The notes: generated by a model not told the origin, from the sequence alone. Positions 51,779 to 61,169 are shown, counted from the stretch's first letter. The stretch is 64,000 bases of DNA from G965222335 sp965222335 (GCA_965222335.1 OZ244944.1:2170001-2234000), one strand, 5' to 3'. Translations and numbers: made by a program.

Positions 51779-52549
51779 TCAGTTAAACTGCGGCTCGCCC
51801 GGAGCGTTGATATTCACGACTTCCGAGACCAATGCCAGCTGCAGGCCGCGGTGGCGCAGCTGCGGCAGGGCCCTGGCCAGGAATTCGATGGTCTCCGGGT
51901 AGGGGTGGCCGATGCCCACCGCCAGGCCCCGCTCCCGCGCCAGGGCGATCAGGCGCTCGAAGCGCTCGGCAATCGCCGCGGGGTCGCGGTCGTTGTCGAG
52001 GAACACCTGCCGCGACAGGTGCGGTAGACGGGCTTCCCTGGCGGCCTGGGCTGCCACCGTGCCCTTGTCGGTGCGCGAGTCCACGAAGTAGAGCTGATTG
52101 CGGGCCAGCACCTGCATCAGCCACTGCATCTGTGGTCGCCGCCGGGTGAGGTCCGAGCCCATGTGGTTATTGACGCCCCGGGCGTGGGGGATATCCGCCA
52201 GTGCCTGGGCCAGTACCGCCTGAAACTCCGCTTCCGACTGCCCGGGAGTCAGCCCGCCGCGGCCGAGGGGCTTGTTGTCCACGGTGCTCATCGGTGCGTG
52301 CAGCAGCACTTCCTTGCCCCGCCGATGGGCGAGCGTTGCCAGTTCCTGGCCGAATGGCGTGAAGGGCAGTACTGCGAAATTCAGTTTCCCCGGCAGGGCA
52401 ATGGCCGCGAGGCCGGCATCCTCGCGGTAACCGAGGTCATCGATGATGATAACCAGGCGGTCAGTGGGGGGCGCCTGCGGGAGCAGGTGTGGGCACTGTC
52501 CGGGATGGCGATTGGCGGCGTGCAGCGGCAGCGCCAGAAGGAGACACAA
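51779..52549 (-). CDS. yibQ: Divergent polysaccharide deacetylase family protein (YibQ-like), start uncertain
   Basis: A predicted periplasmic protein of the divergent polysaccharide deacetylase family (NodB-like barrel). Marks are LVIIIDDLGYRED, LNFAVLPF, EVLLHAPMST, GVNNHMGSDLT, YFVDSRT and AVGIGHPYPETI; the acids and His of the metal site look intact. The only standard start is TTG 52549, which gives a very short signal peptide. The frame is open further up, and CTG 52624 overlaps the stop of the S41 protease gene as CTGA, giving a fuller hydrophobic head (LPSLLPSLLLCLLLALPLHA). It is last in gpmI-envC-S41-yibQ, a cell-envelope set. Confidence 0.82.
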   Translation of the reverse strand: MCLLLALPLHAANRHPGQCPHLLPQAPPTDRLVIIIDDLGYREDAGLAAIALPGKLNFAVLPFTPFGQELATLAHRRGKEVLLHAPMSTVDNKPLGRGGLTPGQSEAEFQAVLAQALADIPHARGVNNHMGSDLTRRRPQMQWLMQVLARNQLYFVDSRTDKGTVAAQAAREARLPHLSRQVFLDNDRDPAAIAERFERLIALARERGLAVGIGHPYPETIEFLARALPQLRHRGLQLALVSEVVNINAPGEPQFN

Positions 52550-52620
52550 CAGTAGAGACGGCAGCAGAGACGGCAGCCCGAAGTGGTGGGGGCCGCACCG
52601 GCTGCCAGGCGGCAGCCCGT

Positions 52621-53943
52621 TCAGGGCTTGGCGGCAGACGCTGCCGCGGGCGGGGTCTTGCCGGGTCCGCGCATGCCCAGGATGTTGACGCCCTTGAGCA
52701 GGGTCAGGGCCTCGTAGAGCTGGTTGTCGGTCGCCAGCAGCCCGTTGACGGCATTGCGCGGTAGCGGTGATTCCTCGCCGTTGGCGTTGTTGAGGTGGCC
52801 GGAGAGGTCGGCCTCACTCAGCTGGCGGGAATTATCGTAGGCCGTCACCCGGGCGCGCTCGACCTGGATGTCGGGCTCGATGCCCGCTGCCTGGATAGAG
52901 CGGCCGTTGGGGGTGAAATACAGTGCGGTGGTCAGCTTGACTGCCCGCGACTCGGAAATCGGCAGCACGGTCTGCACCGAGCCCTTGCCAAAGCTCTTGG
53001 TGCCCATGATCACCGCCCGTGAGTGGTCCTGCAGGGCGCCGGCGACGATTTCCGAGGCACTTGCAGAACCGCCGTTGATCAGCACCACCAGGGGGATGCC
53101 GCCGCTGGCGTCGGTGGCCTCGGCCTCGTACTCCATGTCCGAGTTGGACAGCCGGCCCTCGGTGTAGACCACCAGGCCACCGTCCATGAACAGGTCGGCC
53201 ACATCGACGCTGGCGCGCAGGACGCCGCCGGGGTTGTTGCGCAAGTCCAGCACCAGGCCCTTGAGGGCGTCGTCGTCCTGCAGCTTGGCCAGCGCTTCGC
53301 GCACATCGCGACCGGTCTGGTTCTGGAACTGGGCTATCCGGATGTAGCCGTAGCCAGGTTCCAGCAGTCGCTGGCGCACGCTGGCGACCTTGATCGTATC
53401 CCGCACCAGGGTGATATCGAAGGGCTGGGGCTCGCCGGGACGACCGATGGTCAGGTCGATGGAGCTGCCCTTGGGCCCGCGCATCTGTTCGATGGCCTCA
53501 TCCAGGCCCATGCCCTTGATCGGTTTGCCATTCAGCTCGAGGATGATGTCCCCGGTGAGCAGGCCCGCTTCGGCCGCTGGCGACCCGTCGATCGGGGCGA
53601 TGATCTTGACGTAGCCGTTGTCCATGCCGACTTCCAGTCCCAGACCGCTGAACTCGCCGGTGGTGTTGGTCTGCAGGTCCTCGAAGGCCTCGCGTGTGAG
53701 GTAGACCGAGTGGGGGTCCAGGCTCATCAGCATGCCCTGGATGGCGTACTCCAGCAGGGTGGAGTCGTCGATCTCCTCGACGTAACCCACCCGGATCTGG
53801 TTGTACACGTCCGCGAAGGTACGCAGGTCATCCAGGGGCAGCAGGGGCTCCTGCTCCACCGCGGCAGTGGCCGCGAAGTTCAGGGCGAGGAGGGCAGCGC
53901 CCAGCGCGGTGCGCAGGGGGCGTGTAAACGGGTTAAAACGCAT
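52621..53943 (-). CDS. S41-family C-terminal processing protease (CtpA-like)
   Basis: A 440-residue exported serine protease. A signal peptide (ends near ATAA-VEQ) leads to a short helical domain, a PDZ domain at about 90-175 (GYVKIIAPIDGSPAAEAGLLTGD), and the S41 catalytic domain. The Ser is in GGSASASEIVAGAL near residue 301 and the Lys in SFGKGSVQ near 327, the Ser-Lys dyad of Ctp proteases. Such enzymes trim envelope proteins; a link to cell-wall hydrolase control via EnvC, which is encoded upstream, is plausible from context. Confidence 0.93.
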   Translation of the reverse strand: MRFNPFTRPLRTALGAALLALNFAATAAVEQEPLLPLDDLRTFADVYNQIRVGYVEEIDDSTLLEYAIQGMLMSLDPHSVYLTREAFEDLQTNTTGEFSGLGLEVGMDNGYVKIIAPIDGSPAAEAGLLTGDIILELNGKPIKGMGLDEAIEQMRGPKGSSIDLTIGRPGEPQPFDITLVRDTIKVASVRQRLLEPGYGYIRIAQFQNQTGRDVREALAKLQDDDALKGLVLDLRNNPGGVLRASVDVADLFMDGGLVVYTEGRLSNSDMEYEAEATDASGGIPLVVLINGGSASASEIVAGALQDHSRAVIMGTKSFGKGSVQTVLPISESRAVKLTTALYFTPNGRSIQAAGIEPDIQVERARVTAYDNSRQLSEADLSGHLNNANGEESPLPRNAVNGLLATDNQLYEALTLLKGVNILGMRGPGKTPPAAASAAKP

Positions 53944-54034
53944 GGGTCGAATCGCTGTGGCCGGGGCCGGTAGATGTTGGTTCGCCTAAGTGTAACGCAA
54001 AGCCGATGCGGGTTGGTACGGCCCCGGCAGCTTG

Positions 54035-55237
54035 CTAGCCGCGGCACCAACCGCCGGGATCGGTGGGTTTGCCATCCTTGCGAATCTCGAAATACAGGGC
54101 CGGGGATTCGAGACCCCCGCTGCTGCCCACCGTGCTTACCGGGCTGCCCGCGCTGACCCACTCACCGACCTCCCGCAGCAGGCTCTGGTTATGGGCATAC
54201 AGGCTCATGTAGCCGTCCCCGTGATCGATGATCAGCAACAGGCCCGAGCCCCGGAACCAGTCCGCGTAAACTACCCGGCCGTGGTGGATGGCGCGCACCG
54301 TCTCGCCGGCCTCGGCCTGGATGTTGACCCCCTGCCAGCGCATTTTGCCGGCGTTGCGGGCGCGGCCAAATTCGTTGCCGCGCTTGCCTGCCACCGGCCA
54401 GGGCATGGCGCCGCGGGCGTCGGCAAAGGCCTGGTAGTTGTCGGGCAGCTGCATGTCGATCACCGCCCGCTCGATGGTCTCCAGCAGCTGCTCCAGTTCC
54501 TGCCGGTCCGCCTGGAGCTGCTCCAGGGTGGCGTCGCGGTCGGCGATGCGCGCGGCGAGCTCGTTTACCGCCCGGCTGCGTGCGGCCTGCTGCTGCGCGG
54601 CCCGCTCCCGCTGCCCGGAGAGCTCTGCCTGGCGTGCGGCCAGCTGCTGGCGCTGGTCTTCGATCTGCTCGCGCACTCCGGCGAGCTCCGCCAGGTTCTG
54701 CCGAAAACTCTCCAGCAGCGCCTGCCTGGCTTCGAAGAAGTAGCGGTAGTAGGCCATGGCCCGCGCCAGGGTGTGAGGGCTTTCCTGGGAAAGCAGCACT
54801 TTGAGCTGCTGCTGCTGGCCCATTTTCCAGGCGGTTTCCAGTTCCTCGGCCAGGCGCTGCCGCTGCTGGTCGAGTCGCGCCTCGAGGCCGGCCTGCTGCT
54901 CGCCCAGGGCAGCCAGTTCAGCTTCGGTGGCGCCGATCTGCTCGCGCGTCGTGCTGATCTGTTGCCGCAGCTGGCCGAGGGCAACTTCCGCCGCCTCCAG
55001 CTGGGCCTGGAGTTCACCCTGCTGGCTGCGCGCCTGCTTCAGTTCGCGGGTGACCTCGGTGATCTGCTGCTGCAGGTTCTCCAGCTGCTCCCGTGCCTGC
55101 GCGGCATCATCCTGGCCCAGGGCGCCCGAGGGTAGCAGGAGCGCCAGGAACGCCAGGAACGGCAACAGCAGCCAGAGCAGCAGGGCGGCTGGCTGCGGCG
55201 CGGCAAAAGCGGAAATGTGCGCGGGTGCCGGGGTCAT
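54035..55237 (-). CDS. envC: Murein hydrolase activator EnvC
   Basis: EnvC activates the amidases AmiA and AmiB at the division site. The 400-residue protein has an N-terminal signal or anchor (LLWLLLPFLAFLALLLPSGA), a long coiled coil (about 45-250) rich in Gln, Glu and Ala, and a C-terminal LytM domain (about 285-395). In that domain the zinc ligands of active M23 peptidases are lost: the usual LHFEIR reads LYFEIRKDG, as in E. coli EnvC, so it is an activator and not an enzyme. ATG 55237 lies 11 nt after the gpmI stop; the longer open frame runs over gpmI and is not real. Confidence 0.94.
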   Translation of the reverse strand: MTPAPAHISAFAAPQPAALLLWLLLPFLAFLALLLPSGALGQDDAAQAREQLENLQQQITEVTRELKQARSQQGELQAQLEAAEVALGQLRQQISTTREQIGATEAELAALGEQQAGLEARLDQQRQRLAEELETAWKMGQQQQLKVLLSQESPHTLARAMAYYRYFFEARQALLESFRQNLAELAGVREQIEDQRQQLAARQAELSGQRERAAQQQAARSRAVNELAARIADRDATLEQLQADRQELEQLLETIERAVIDMQLPDNYQAFADARGAMPWPVAGKRGNEFGRARNAGKMRWQGVNIQAEAGETVRAIHHGRVVYADWFRGSGLLLIIDHGDGYMSLYAHNQSLLREVGEWVSAGSPVSTVGSSGGLESPALYFEIRKDGKPTDPGGWCRG

Positions 55238-55248
55238 GGCGCCAGCGC

Positions 55249-56796
55249 TTAGCTGGATTGCTGCGCCAGGCTGTGACCGGTCATCTCGTCGGGTTGCGGC
55301 AGGTCCATCAGGTCCAGCAGCGTGGGTGCGATGTCGGCGAGGATGCCACCCTGGGGATCCAGGGACAGGGGGCGGGAGCCGATATACACCAGCGGCACGT
55401 GCTCCGTGGTGTGCTGGGTATGCTGCTGCCCGGATTCGTAGTCCTGCATCTGCTCGCAGTTGCCGTGATCGGCGGTAATCAGGGCCTGGCCGCCGCTGCG
55501 CTCGAGGGCCGATTCGATCCGGCCCAGGCACTGATCCAGCGCTTCCACGGCCTTGATCGCCGCGGTGTAGACGCCGGTGTGGCCAACCATATCGCCGTTG
55601 GCGTAATTGCACACGATCAGGTCGTAGTCTCCGGACTCGATTGCCGCCACCAGCTTGTCCGTGAGTTCCGGTGCCGACATTTCCGGTTTCAGGTCATAGG
55701 TGGCCACGTCCGGCGAGGGGATCATCAGGCGTTCTTCACCGGCGAAGGCTTCCTCGCGCCCGCCGCTGAAGAAAAAGGTCACGTGGGCGTATTTCTCGGT
55801 CTCGGCGATGCGCAGCTGCGTCTTGCCCCGCTGGGCGAGGTAATCACCGAGCACGTTCGACAGGCTCTCCGGGGGGAAGGCGCAGGCTACCGGCAGGTCC
55901 GCGGCGTATTCGGTGGTGGTGACGAATCCGGCGAGCGCAGGCACGGGCCCGCGCTCGAACCGGGCAAACCCGGGCTCGACGAAGGCGCGGGTCAGCTGGC
56001 GGGCGCGGTCGGCGCGGAAATTCATGAACAGGACCGCGTCGCCGTCGGCGATCGCGGCGTCGGCGGGCCCTATACGGGTCGGCTGGACGAATTCATCGTT
56101 CTCCTCGCGCGCGTAGGCAGCGGCCAGGGCTTCACGGCTGTCCGCGGCGCTGTAGGGCGCCTCGGCCCGGGTCAGCAGCGCCCAGGCCTGCTCGATGCGG
56201 TCCCAGCGATTGTCCCGGTCCATGGCGTAGTAGCGCCCGACAACGCTCGCCACGCGCCCGCAGCCCAGCTCCGCGAATACCGCGTCGGCCGCGGCGAGGG
56301 AGTCCGCGGCGCTGCGGGGCGGGGTATCGCGGCCGTCGAGAAAGGCGTGCAGGTAGACCCTGCGGGCGCCACGCGCCGCGGCCAGGCGCAGAGCCGCGAA
56401 CAGCTGCTGCTCGTGGCTGTGCACGCCACCCGGTGACAGCAGGCCCATGACGTGCACCGCGCCACCGGCGGCCACCGCGCTGTCGATCGCCCCGGTGTAG
56501 GCGGGATTGCGCTCGAAGCTGCCATCGGCGATGGCCTGGTCGATGCGGGTGATGTTCTGGTAGATCACCCGCCCGGCGCCGAGGCTCATGTGGCCGACCT
56601 CCGAGTTGCCCATCTGCCCCTCGGGCAGACCGACATCCAGCCCGGAGCCGGAGACCAGGGTGTGGGGGCGCTGCGCCCACAGGCGGTCCCACACCGGGGT
56701 GGCGGCATTGGCAATGGCGTTGTCCCTGGTCTCCTCGCGGTAGCCCCAGCCGTCCAGCACGATCAGTACGGTGGTTTGCCTGGCGGGTTTGCTCAT
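55249..56796 (-). CDS. gpmI: 2,3-bisphosphoglycerate-independent phosphoglycerate mutase
   Basis: GpmI interconverts 3- and 2-phosphoglycerate without a cofactor, using two manganese ions. The 515-residue length is standard. VLIVLDGWGYRE holds the first metal Asp, and PEGQMGNSEVGHMSLGAGR the phosphoserine nucleophile. The C-terminal metal site is in ITADHGNCEQM and HTTEHVP. It is the first gene of the reverse-strand set with envC, the S41 protease and yibQ, and is divergent from yibN, as in E. coli. Confidence 0.97.
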   Translation of the reverse strand: MSKPARQTTVLIVLDGWGYREETRDNAIANAATPVWDRLWAQRPHTLVSGSGLDVGLPEGQMGNSEVGHMSLGAGRVIYQNITRIDQAIADGSFERNPAYTGAIDSAVAAGGAVHVMGLLSPGGVHSHEQQLFAALRLAAARGARRVYLHAFLDGRDTPPRSAADSLAAADAVFAELGCGRVASVVGRYYAMDRDNRWDRIEQAWALLTRAEAPYSAADSREALAAAYAREENDEFVQPTRIGPADAAIADGDAVLFMNFRADRARQLTRAFVEPGFARFERGPVPALAGFVTTTEYAADLPVACAFPPESLSNVLGDYLAQRGKTQLRIAETEKYAHVTFFFSGGREEAFAGEERLMIPSPDVATYDLKPEMSAPELTDKLVAAIESGDYDLIVCNYANGDMVGHTGVYTAAIKAVEALDQCLGRIESALERSGGQALITADHGNCEQMQDYESGQQHTQHTTEHVPLVYIGSRPLSLDPQGGILADIAPTLLDLMDLPQPDEMTGHSLAQQSS

Positions 56797-56913
56797 GTCG
56801 GGCCCATAGATATCCGGAACGAGCCGGGCATTTTACATTGTCTGGCGGCCGGGCCAACCTGTATACTTGCCGCCTTTTTGCCAGCCGGTTCCAACAGGTA
56901 AACGACACGCAAC

Positions 56914-57327
56914 ATGGCCTTGTTTCTAGAATTTCTCGCCCAGCAATGGATCCTCGTGGCCGCGCTGCTGGCAGCCCTGGGTATGCTCGTGTATCACGAA
57001 TCACGCAAGGCGGGCCCCTCGGTGACCCCGCAGCAGGCGATCAACCTGGTGAATGCCGAAGAGGGCGTGTTTGTCGATCTGCGCGATGGGGCCGAGTTCA
57101 AGCAGGGCCATATCGTGGATGCCAAACACATCCCGGCGGCCAAGATCGACAGCCGCCTCCAGGAGCTGGAAAAGTACCGGGAGCGCCCCATTATCCTGGT
57201 CTGCAAGATGGGGCAGCACTCCGGCGCCGTGGGCAAGAAGCTCAAGGCGGCCGGCTTTGACCGCGTTTACAAGATGGCCGGTGGCATGATGGAGTGGGGT
57301 AACCTGCAGTTACCCACTACCCGCTGA
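56914..57327 (+). CDS. yibN: Membrane-anchored rhodanese-like protein (YibN)
   Basis: A 137-residue protein with one N-terminal membrane helix (QWILVAALLAALGMLVYH) and a rhodanese domain. The domain shows VFVDLRDGAEFKQGHI and the active-site Cys in ILVCKMGQHS, followed by MAGGMMEWG. It probably handles a sulfur or redox reaction at the inner membrane; the substrate is unknown. It heads yibN-grxC-secB, the E. coli order, with grxC 10 nt on. It is divergent from gpmI with 117 nt between. Confidence 0.93.
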   Translation: MALFLEFLAQQWILVAALLAALGMLVYHESRKAGPSVTPQQAINLVNAEEGVFVDLRDGAEFKQGHIVDAKHIPAAKIDSRLQELEKYRERPIILVCKMGQHSGAVGKKLKAAGFDRVYKMAGGMMEWGNLQLPTTR

Positions 57328-57337
57328 GGTATCCAGC

Positions 57338-57604
57338 ATGAGCCACGCGTCCGTCGTTCTGTACACCACGCCCTACTGCCCCTTCTGCATCCGCGCCAAG
57401 GAGTTGCTTGAGCGCAAGCAGGTCGGCTTCCGGGAAATCGGGGTTGATCGCGACCCCGCGCTGCGACAGGAAATGATGAGCCGCAGCGGGCGCCGCACGG
57501 TGCCGCAGATCTGGATCGGCGAGTTGCATGTGGGCGGCTTCGACGAGCTGGCCGCGCTGGATCGGCGTGGCGAACTGGACGCATTAATCAAACCGGGGCG
57601 GTGA
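57338..57604 (+). CDS. grxC: Glutaredoxin 3
   Basis: GrxC is a dithiol glutaredoxin that reduces disulfides and glutathione adducts with glutathione. The 88-residue protein has the CPFC redox site at residues 14-17, a cis-Pro in RTVPQIWIG and the glutathione-binding GGFDELAAL. secB follows after 39 nt. The set is conserved with yibN and secB. Confidence 0.96.
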   Translation: MSHASVVLYTTPYCPFCIRAKELLERKQVGFREIGVDRDPALRQEMMSRSGRRTVPQIWIGELHVGGFDELAALDRRGELDALIKPGR

Positions 57605-57643
57605 GCGCCCACCCAAACCAATCCCATGACGGAGGACGGCGCA

Positions 57644-58156
57644 ATGGCCGAAGAACAAGCAGCAGCCCAGCAGGGCACACCCCAGCAGCAATTTGCGATG
57701 CAGCGTATTTACACCAAGGACCTGTCCTTTGAGTCGCCCACAAGCCCGGCGATTTTCCGCAAGCAGTGGCAGCCCAAGGTCAACGTGGACCTGAACACCA
57801 AGAGCGACAAGCTCGATGAGAACGGCAGCTACGAGGTGGTACTGACCATCACCCTGACCGCCAAAGTCGAGGAAGAAACCGCGTTCCTGGTGGAAGTGCA
57901 GCAGGCGGGGATTTTCCTGATCGTGGGTATTGAGGGCGAGGATCTGCGCCGGGTACTGGGTACCGCCGCGCCCAACATCCTGTTCCCCTACGCGCGGGAA
58001 AACATCGACTCACTGTGCGTGAAGGGCGGCTTCCCGCCGGTGATGCTGGCCCCGGTCAACTTCGACGCCCTGTACCAGCAGGCCCTGGCCCAGCAGGCGC
58101 AGCAGTCGCAGGCAGCGGGCGGTGACGCCGAAGGTGGCGAGGCAGCCACCCACTAG
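57644..58156 (+). CDS. secB: Protein-export chaperone SecB
   Basis: SecB holds preproteins unfolded and delivers them to SecA. The 170-residue sequence is typical: FAMQRIYTKDLSFESP, WQPKVNVDLNT, FLVEVQQAGIF, LGTAAPNILFPYARENIDSL and GGFPPVMLAPVNFDALY. ATG 57644 is chosen because ACGGAGGAC stands before it (57628-57636), rather than the upstream ATG at 57626, which lies before that site. The tail is Gln- and Ala-rich. Its stop is 8 nt from that of the convergent trmL. Confidence 0.97.
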   Translation: MAEEQAAAQQGTPQQQFAMQRIYTKDLSFESPTSPAIFRKQWQPKVNVDLNTKSDKLDENGSYEVVLTITLTAKVEEETAFLVEVQQAGIFLIVGIEGEDLRRVLGTAAPNILFPYARENIDSLCVKGGFPPVMLAPVNFDALYQQALAQQAQQSQAAGGDAEGGEAATH

Positions 58157-58164
58157 GGCGAGCT

Positions 58165-58629
58165 CTACTCCAGGCCGGCGAATTCAAGCTGGCGCAGGGC
58201 CTCATAGAGCACCAGGGCGGCCGCGTTACTCAGGTTGAGGCTGCGACTGCCAGGCCGCATGGGAATGCGCAGGCGCTGCGAGGGCGGGAAGCTGTCCCTC
58301 AGGGCCGCCGGCAGGCCGCGGGTTTCCGGGCCGAACAGGAGCGCGTCCTGCGCCTGGAAGCGGATTTCGTGGTAGGGCGTGGCGCCGTGGGTGGTCATCG
58401 CCAGCAGTCGGGCCTCGGGATGTGCCCGGCGGTAGTCCTCCAGGCTGGGATGGACCGAAAGCTGGGCGAACTCCCGGTAGTCGAGGCCGGCGCGGCGCAG
58501 TTTCTTGTCCTCCAGGGCAAAGCCCAGGGGCTCGATCAGGTGCAGGCGGCAGCCGGTGTTCGCACACAGGCGGATGATGTTGCCGGTATTGGGCGGAATT
58601 TCGGGCTGGTACAGGACGATGGCGGGCAT
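58165..58629 (-). CDS. trmL: tRNA (cytidine/uridine(34)-2'-O)-methyltransferase
   Basis: TrmL methylates the wobble ribose of two leucine tRNAs in E. coli. The 154-residue SPOUT protein shows the trefoil-knot marks: IVLYQPEIPPNTGNIIRLCANTG in parts at the start, LFGPETRGLP and PMRPGSRSLNLSNAAAL at the end, with the SAM loop. ATG 58629 gives the usual length. It is convergent with secB and follows ntrC on the same strand after 20 nt. Confidence 0.95.
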   Translation of the reverse strand: MPAIVLYQPEIPPNTGNIIRLCANTGCRLHLIEPLGFALEDKKLRRAGLDYREFAQLSVHPSLEDYRRAHPEARLLAMTTHGATPYHEIRFQAQDALLFGPETRGLPAALRDSFPPSQRLRIPMRPGSRSLNLSNAAALVLYEALRQLEFAGLE

Positions 58630-58649
58630 GTGGCGCTCCTGGTCCGCGC

Positions 58650-60056
58650 TCACATGTCCAGGTCTTTCATTTTCCGGGTCAGGGTGTTGCGACCCCATCC
58701 CAGCAGCTCCGCCGCATCGCGCTTGCGGCCGCGTGAGTGTTCCAGCGCGACCTCGATCATCACCCTTTCGAAGACCGGGACGGCCTGGCGCAGAATATGG
58801 TGCTTGCCCTGCACCAGCTCGTTCTGGGCCCAGTCATGCAGCAGCTCCCGCCAGTCCACCTCGGCCGGGTCCCGGGCCGACACCGGGCCGGTCTTGCCGA
58901 GCTCGGGTGGCAGGTCGCGCAGGTGAATTTCCCGCCCCGAGGCCATCACCGTGATCCAGCGGCAGGTGTTCTCGAGCTGGCGCACATTGCCCGGCCATTC
59001 CAGGGCGGTCAGGAAGCGCTCGGTTTCCGGCAGCAGGACTTTGGTTTCGCCGCCGAGCTCCTCGGCGGCCTTCTGGAAGAAGTACTGCATCAGGCGCGGA
59101 ATATCCTCGCGCCGCTCTGCCAGCTTGGGAATGTGGATGCGGATGACATTGAGGCGGTGGAACAGGTCCTCCCGGAAGTCCCCCTCGGCCACGCGTGCCT
59201 CCAGGTCCTGGTGGGTCGCCGCGATGATGCGCACATCGACATTCAGCGGGGTGTGGCCACCGACCCGGTAAAATTCGCCGTCGGCGAGGACCCGCAACAG
59301 CCGGGTCTGGGTCTCCGCGGGCATATCGCCGATTTCATCCAGGAACAGGGTGCCGCCATTGGCCTGCTCAAAACGGCCCTCGCGCTTGCTGTTGGCGCCG
59401 GTGAAGGCGCCGCGCTCGTGCCCGAACAGTTCCGACTCCATCAGGTCGCGGGGAATGGCGGCCATGTTGAGCGCGATAAAGGGTTTCTTGGATCGGGGGC
59501 TGTGTCGGTGCAGGGCCCGCGCGACCAGCTCCTTGCCGGTGCCGGATTCGCCGTTGATCAGGACCGTGATATTGCTGTGGGCGAGGCGGCCGATGGCGCG
59601 GAAAACCTCCTGCATGGCCGGCGCTTCGCCAATGATCTCGGTCTGGGGCAGGGCCTCGGGCGCGGTCACCTCACCCCGCTGTTCCCTGGCCTGGGCGAGG
59701 GCGCGCTCGGTCAGGGCGACCACTTCATCGATATCAAAGGGCTTGGGCAGGTATTCGAAGGCGCCCCGCTGATAGGACTCCACTGCGCTGTCGAGGTCCG
59801 AGTGGGCGGTGGTGATGATCACCGGCAGGTCCGGGTGTTGCTCGCTCAGGAGGGTCAGCAGTTCCAGGCCATCGGTGCCCGGCATGCGGATATCGCTGAT
59901 GATCACGTCGGGCTGTTCTTCCCGGAGCCGGGCCATCAGGGCGTCGGCATTCTCGAAACTGGCGTTGTCGATCTGTGCCTGGTTCAGCGCCTTTTCCAGT
60001 ACCCAGCGGATCGAGCTGTCATCGTCGACAATCCATACTTTGTTCTCATTTGGCAT
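58650..60056 (-). CDS. ntrC: Nitrogen regulation response regulator NtrC
   Basis: NtrC is the sigma-54 enhancer-binding activator of nitrogen genes. The 468-residue protein has a receiver with Asp55 (ISDIRMPG), an AAA+ domain with Walker A GESGTGKE near 168, the sigma-54 contact loop GAFTGA and Walker B GGTLFLDEIGD, and a Fis-type HTH at the C-terminus (RKRDAAELLGWGRNTLTRKMK). ATG 60056 overlaps ntrB by 11 nt. NtrC-type boxes are found before ntrB and glnA in this window. Confidence 0.97.
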   Translation of the reverse strand: MPNENKVWIVDDDSSIRWVLEKALNQAQIDNASFENADALMARLREEQPDVIISDIRMPGTDGLELLTLLSEQHPDLPVIITTAHSDLDSAVESYQRGAFEYLPKPFDIDEVVALTERALAQAREQRGEVTAPEALPQTEIIGEAPAMQEVFRAIGRLAHSNITVLINGESGTGKELVARALHRHSPRSKKPFIALNMAAIPRDLMESELFGHERGAFTGANSKREGRFEQANGGTLFLDEIGDMPAETQTRLLRVLADGEFYRVGGHTPLNVDVRIIAATHQDLEARVAEGDFREDLFHRLNVIRIHIPKLAERREDIPRLMQYFFQKAAEELGGETKVLLPETERFLTALEWPGNVRQLENTCRWITVMASGREIHLRDLPPELGKTGPVSARDPAEVDWRELLHDWAQNELVQGKHHILRQAVPVFERVMIEVALEHSRGRKRDAAELLGWGRNTLTRKMKDLDM

Positions 60057-61134
60057 GCTTGCTTTCCATGGGCAGGTAAATAGTGAATCGGGTATCGCCG
60101 GGCTCGCTGCGGCATTCCAGCAGTCCACCGTGGCGGTTGATGATGGACTGGGCAATGGAAAGGCCGAGGCCGCTACCATCGGCGCGGCCGGTGACCATGG
60201 GCACGAAGATGGATTGCTGCAGGCTCTCCGGTATGCCCGGGCCGTTGTCGATGATTTCGATGCTGCAGACCAGGCGGTGGCGAATGGTGCCGATGGTGAA
60301 CTGGCGCCTTGAGCGTGTGCGCAGGGTGATGTGACAGGCGTCTGGCGACTCCGCCGCCTGCAGGGCGTTGCGCATGATATTCAGGACCGCCTGGATCAGC
60401 TGCGAGCGGTCCCCCGGCAGCTGCGGCAGGCTGGGGTCGTAGTCCCGGGTAATCTGGACCCGCCGATCCGACTCCGCAGAAATCAGGTTGCGCACATGCT
60501 CCAGGGTCTCGTGGATATTGATGCTTTGCAGGTCCAGCTGGTGGTGCGGCCCCAGCAGGCGGTCAACCAGGTCACGCAGGCGGTCGGCCTCGCGGATGAT
60601 GATGCTCGTGTACTCGGCCAGCTCGTCATTCGGCAGTTCCCGGGCCAGCAGCTGGGCTGCCCCGCGCACGCCACCGAGGGGATTCTTGATTTCGTGGGCC
60701 AGGCCGCGAATCACCGCGCGGGTGGTCTCGTGGGCCTGCAGCAGGCTCTCCTCGCGGCTGATGCGCTGCAGCCGGTCCACCGCCTGCAGCTCAAGCACCA
60801 TGCCATTGACTTCACCGTCCTCCACCAGCAGGGTGGCGAACAAATCCAGGTGCAGCTCGGCGCCGGTGGGTAGCTGCAGGGTCATGCCCCGCCGCGCCAG
60901 GGGGGTGCGCGCCTCCAGTACCTGGGCCAGGGTATCCGCCAGTTCGCCGCCATCGACCAGCAGGGCCCGGGCGTCCTGCCCCAGCGCCCGCGCCTCGGAG
61001 GCCTCCAGCAGCACCTGGGCGGCGGCGTTGATGTAAACCACCTGCAGCCGGGTGTCCAGGGTGATGACCCCGGTGCTCAAGGTATCCAGAATGTCCTCTA
61101 GCTGCGTCATGCCTGCCCCATCATTGACCTCCAT
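60046..61134 (-). CDS. ntrB: Nitrogen regulation sensor kinase NtrB
   Basis: NtrB phosphorylates NtrC when nitrogen is short and is checked by PII. The product (362 residues) is soluble: a PAS domain (about 10-110), the DHp helix with the acceptor His in GLAHEIKNPLGGVRGAAQLL, and an HATPase domain with QAVLNIMRNALQA, DNGPGIP and GRADGSGLGLSIAQ. ATG 61134 is chosen because a sigma-54 promoter (61170-61186) would start transcription near 61159; this excludes the TTG at 61164. ATG 61110 is an alternative. Confidence 0.95.
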   Translation of the reverse strand: MEVNDGAGMTQLEDILDTLSTGVITLDTRLQVVYINAAAQVLLEASEARALGQDARALLVDGGELADTLAQVLEARTPLARRGMTLQLPTGAELHLDLFATLLVEDGEVNGMVLELQAVDRLQRISREESLLQAHETTRAVIRGLAHEIKNPLGGVRGAAQLLARELPNDELAEYTSIIIREADRLRDLVDRLLGPHHQLDLQSINIHETLEHVRNLISAESDRRVQITRDYDPSLPQLPGDRSQLIQAVLNIMRNALQAAESPDACHITLRTRSRRQFTIGTIRHRLVCSIEIIDNGPGIPESLQQSIFVPMVTGRADGSGLGLSIAQSIINRHGGLLECRSEPGDTRFTIYLPMESKHAK

Positions 61135-61169
61135 CGTTCCGGCCGCCTCTTGCGTCTGCCCCAAGCTAT

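Noticed and set aside
55238..55612. N-terminal extension of EnvC into gpmI
   Set aside because: It lies fully inside gpmI in another frame; the signal peptide and normal start follow ATG 55237.
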